A stretch of 64,000 nucleotides of DNA from Macrothele yani (taxonomy: Eukaryota > Arthropoda > Arachnida > Araneae > Macrothelidae): assembly GCA_039090855.1 (NCBI GenBank), contig CM077027.1, forward strand, positions 105,995,187 through 106,059,186, written 5' to 3'. Both the position numbers and the translations under genes were made by a program. The notes below the pieces were generated by a model. The model was not told the DNA's origin, did no database searches, and saw only the letters and a list, made by a program, of their open reading frames with translations. Shown piece by piece: positions 62,610 to 64,000 of the stretch (position 1 is the first letter of the stretch; each line of letters begins with the position of its first letter).

Positions 62610-63895
62610 TTGGGTTGATGCATAAGTTCTTGCAGTATTTTTCTTCACCGCACTATATGCATGTATTACATCATAAAGGAAAACGGAATCAATCAACTAT
62701 GTATCCTCCCCATTGTTTACGATTGTGCCCTAACGTCAGGATAGGTCTGCAAAGCCATTCTTGAAAAAACGTGCAGGTTTTGCTGCGAAGACATCATCAA
62801 GAAAATTCTGGAGATCAACATCATTGTTGAACATTTTGCCACGGAGTGCATTCGACAGAGATCGGGACAGGTGATAGTATGAAGGGACGACATCTTGGGA
62901 ATAGGCCGGATGTGGAAGGATCACCCATTTCATGTCCTGAACGGCCATTTTGGTCATGTTTGCACTGTGAGGGCGTGCGTTATCATTTTGGAGAAGGACA
63001 TCATGGCGCCGATGAGACCGTTTCTGCTGAATTTCTCCCTCGACACGGCGGAGTTGCTCACAATAGAGTGTAGCGTTGATGGTCCGATTTCTCGGAAGCA
63101 TTTCTCAGTGAATAATGTCTTCCATGTCCCACCACACACACTACATGGTTTTCGAAGGATGAGGGTCATGTTTTTGGATGTGGTGTGGGCGTCTTGTTTG
63201 GGCTTAGCCATTCCCTCTGATGCCTGAAATTCACGTACAGGTACCACTTTTCATCTCCAGTAACAATACGTGACTGAAACGGTTTGTGTTGATGAGAACA
63301 TTCGTGATAATGGGTGAGCAAGGAACCACACATGGCAACACGCTGATTCTTGTTGTCCTCGGTAAGAGTGTGAAGCACCCAAGACCCAAATTTCTGGACC
63401 TTTCCCATACGTTCCACTGTGGCCTGATCACAGTCCATTTTAATGGCCAATTAGCGTGTGCTTTGACGCAGATAAAATTGGATGAGATGGTTAAAACGAT
63501 CCTCATCGAAGTGAGACGAACGACGTAAGCGTGGAGAATCGTTGAGGTCAAAATTGCCACCTCGGAACCGCTCAAACCATTTGCAGGCTGTCCTGTGGAC
63601 AACAGCATCTTCCTCATACATAGCACAAATTTGTCGAGTGGCCACGGCGGCTGTGGATCCCTTGTTAAACTCGTAGAGGAGCAGATGTCGAAAATGTTCA
63701 TCCCTCTCTACTTGAAACTCCATACTTCCGAACCTGAAGACCAAAAAACCATTAGCCACAATCACACAACGCAATATAATTTAGATGCACGATATTACTG
63801 GCTACATTTTGATATGCAACTGGCAATCTGCACCGTCACTACTGATCTGGAAACACTCGTGAAATAAAACGACATGAAGTTATTGATCAACCCAA
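62610..63895 (-). mobile_element. mariner element (mellifera-like), 1286 bp
   Basis: Ends TTGGGTTGATGCATAAGTTC and, inverted, TTGGGTTGATCAATAACTTC, with TA at 62608-62609 and 63896-63897. Length is that of a complete mariner. The transposase lies on the minus strand. Confidence 0.95.
62736..63723 (-). pseudogene. mariner transposase pseudogene (DD34D, last Asp replaced)
   Basis: Starts MEFQVERDEHFRHLLLYEFN at 63723, the N-terminus of the mellifera subfamily (HFRHxxLxEFxKG). It continues with RTACKWFERFRGGNFDLND, the linker helix-turn-helix. After a shift: MGKVQKFGSWVLHTLTEDN, SRIVTGDEKWYLYVN (first Asp), then after another shift VLLQNDNARPHSA (second Asp) and LPHPAYSQDVVPSYYHLSRS. In mariners the last motif is SDYHLF; the Asp is Tyr here, 34 residues after the second Asp. 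Two frameshifts and this change make it inactive. Confidence 0.93.
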
Positions 63896-64000
63896 TAATA
63901 ACCCCTTGTAGTTCCATTTTAAGATACTATATGCTCTGCGTGATCAAACGAATCCTGACAGTTGCCTATACACGAACTTCCAATAATTGGAAATTAATTT

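Overview
The window is eukaryotic nuclear DNA made almost entirely of transposable elements and their debris. I found no host gene I could support. The mix (Tc1/mariner transposons, a mellifera-type mariner, hAT and piggyBac relics, RTE-like EN+RT retrotransposons, Penelope-like elements with a GIY-YIG domain, several tRNA-headed SINE-like families) points to an arthropod, probably an insect or arachnid. That is inference, and the species cannot be read from the sequence.

Layout. 0-15 kb: SINE-1 copies, a 29-bp-TIR Tc1 element (800-2018), an 82-bp tandem array (3.2-3.7 kb), a Penelope GIY-YIG remnant (6.6-6.9 kb), a long-TIR transposon (7.4-8.3 kb) and older debris. 15-24 kb: a Tc1 element (TcA) nested in another (TcB), then two more Tc1 elements (TcC, TcD) separated only by TATATA, flanked by RTE pieces. 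24.4-28.5 kb: AT-rich and mostly featureless. 28.5-32.1 kb: another TcA copy and a cluster of tRNA-headed repeats, some inverted, with Penelope-like 3' ends. 32.1-35.5 kb: a hAT element with an 8-bp target duplication and a small LTR element inserted in it. 35.7-38.9 kb: a full-length RTE copy with a 13-bp target duplication. 39.1-41.3 kb: a Penelope copy with 123-bp inverted arms and a third TcA. 41.7-46.1 kb: a second hAT element with a perfect 8-bp target duplication, holding an LTR-like repeat and an RTE copy with an uninterrupted 940-codon EN+RT frame. 46-64 kb: a hairpin MITE, a second copy of the small LTR element, a nearly open Tc1 transposase, a piggyBac-type MITE, a second inverted Penelope relic, a fourth TcA, a 63-bp minisatellite, more SINE-1 and a mariner.

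The most unusual items are two. First, a miniature LTR element occurs twice, with PBS, polypurine tract and 4-bp target duplications; each of its LTRs contains a tRNA-like Pol III A-box/B-box module. Second, tRNA-headed repeats share a terminal CCAATAAACGGATT-like end with Penelope-type elements and show the inverted partial-twin arrangement typical of Penelope insertions, suggesting SINEs mobilised by a Penelope-like element.
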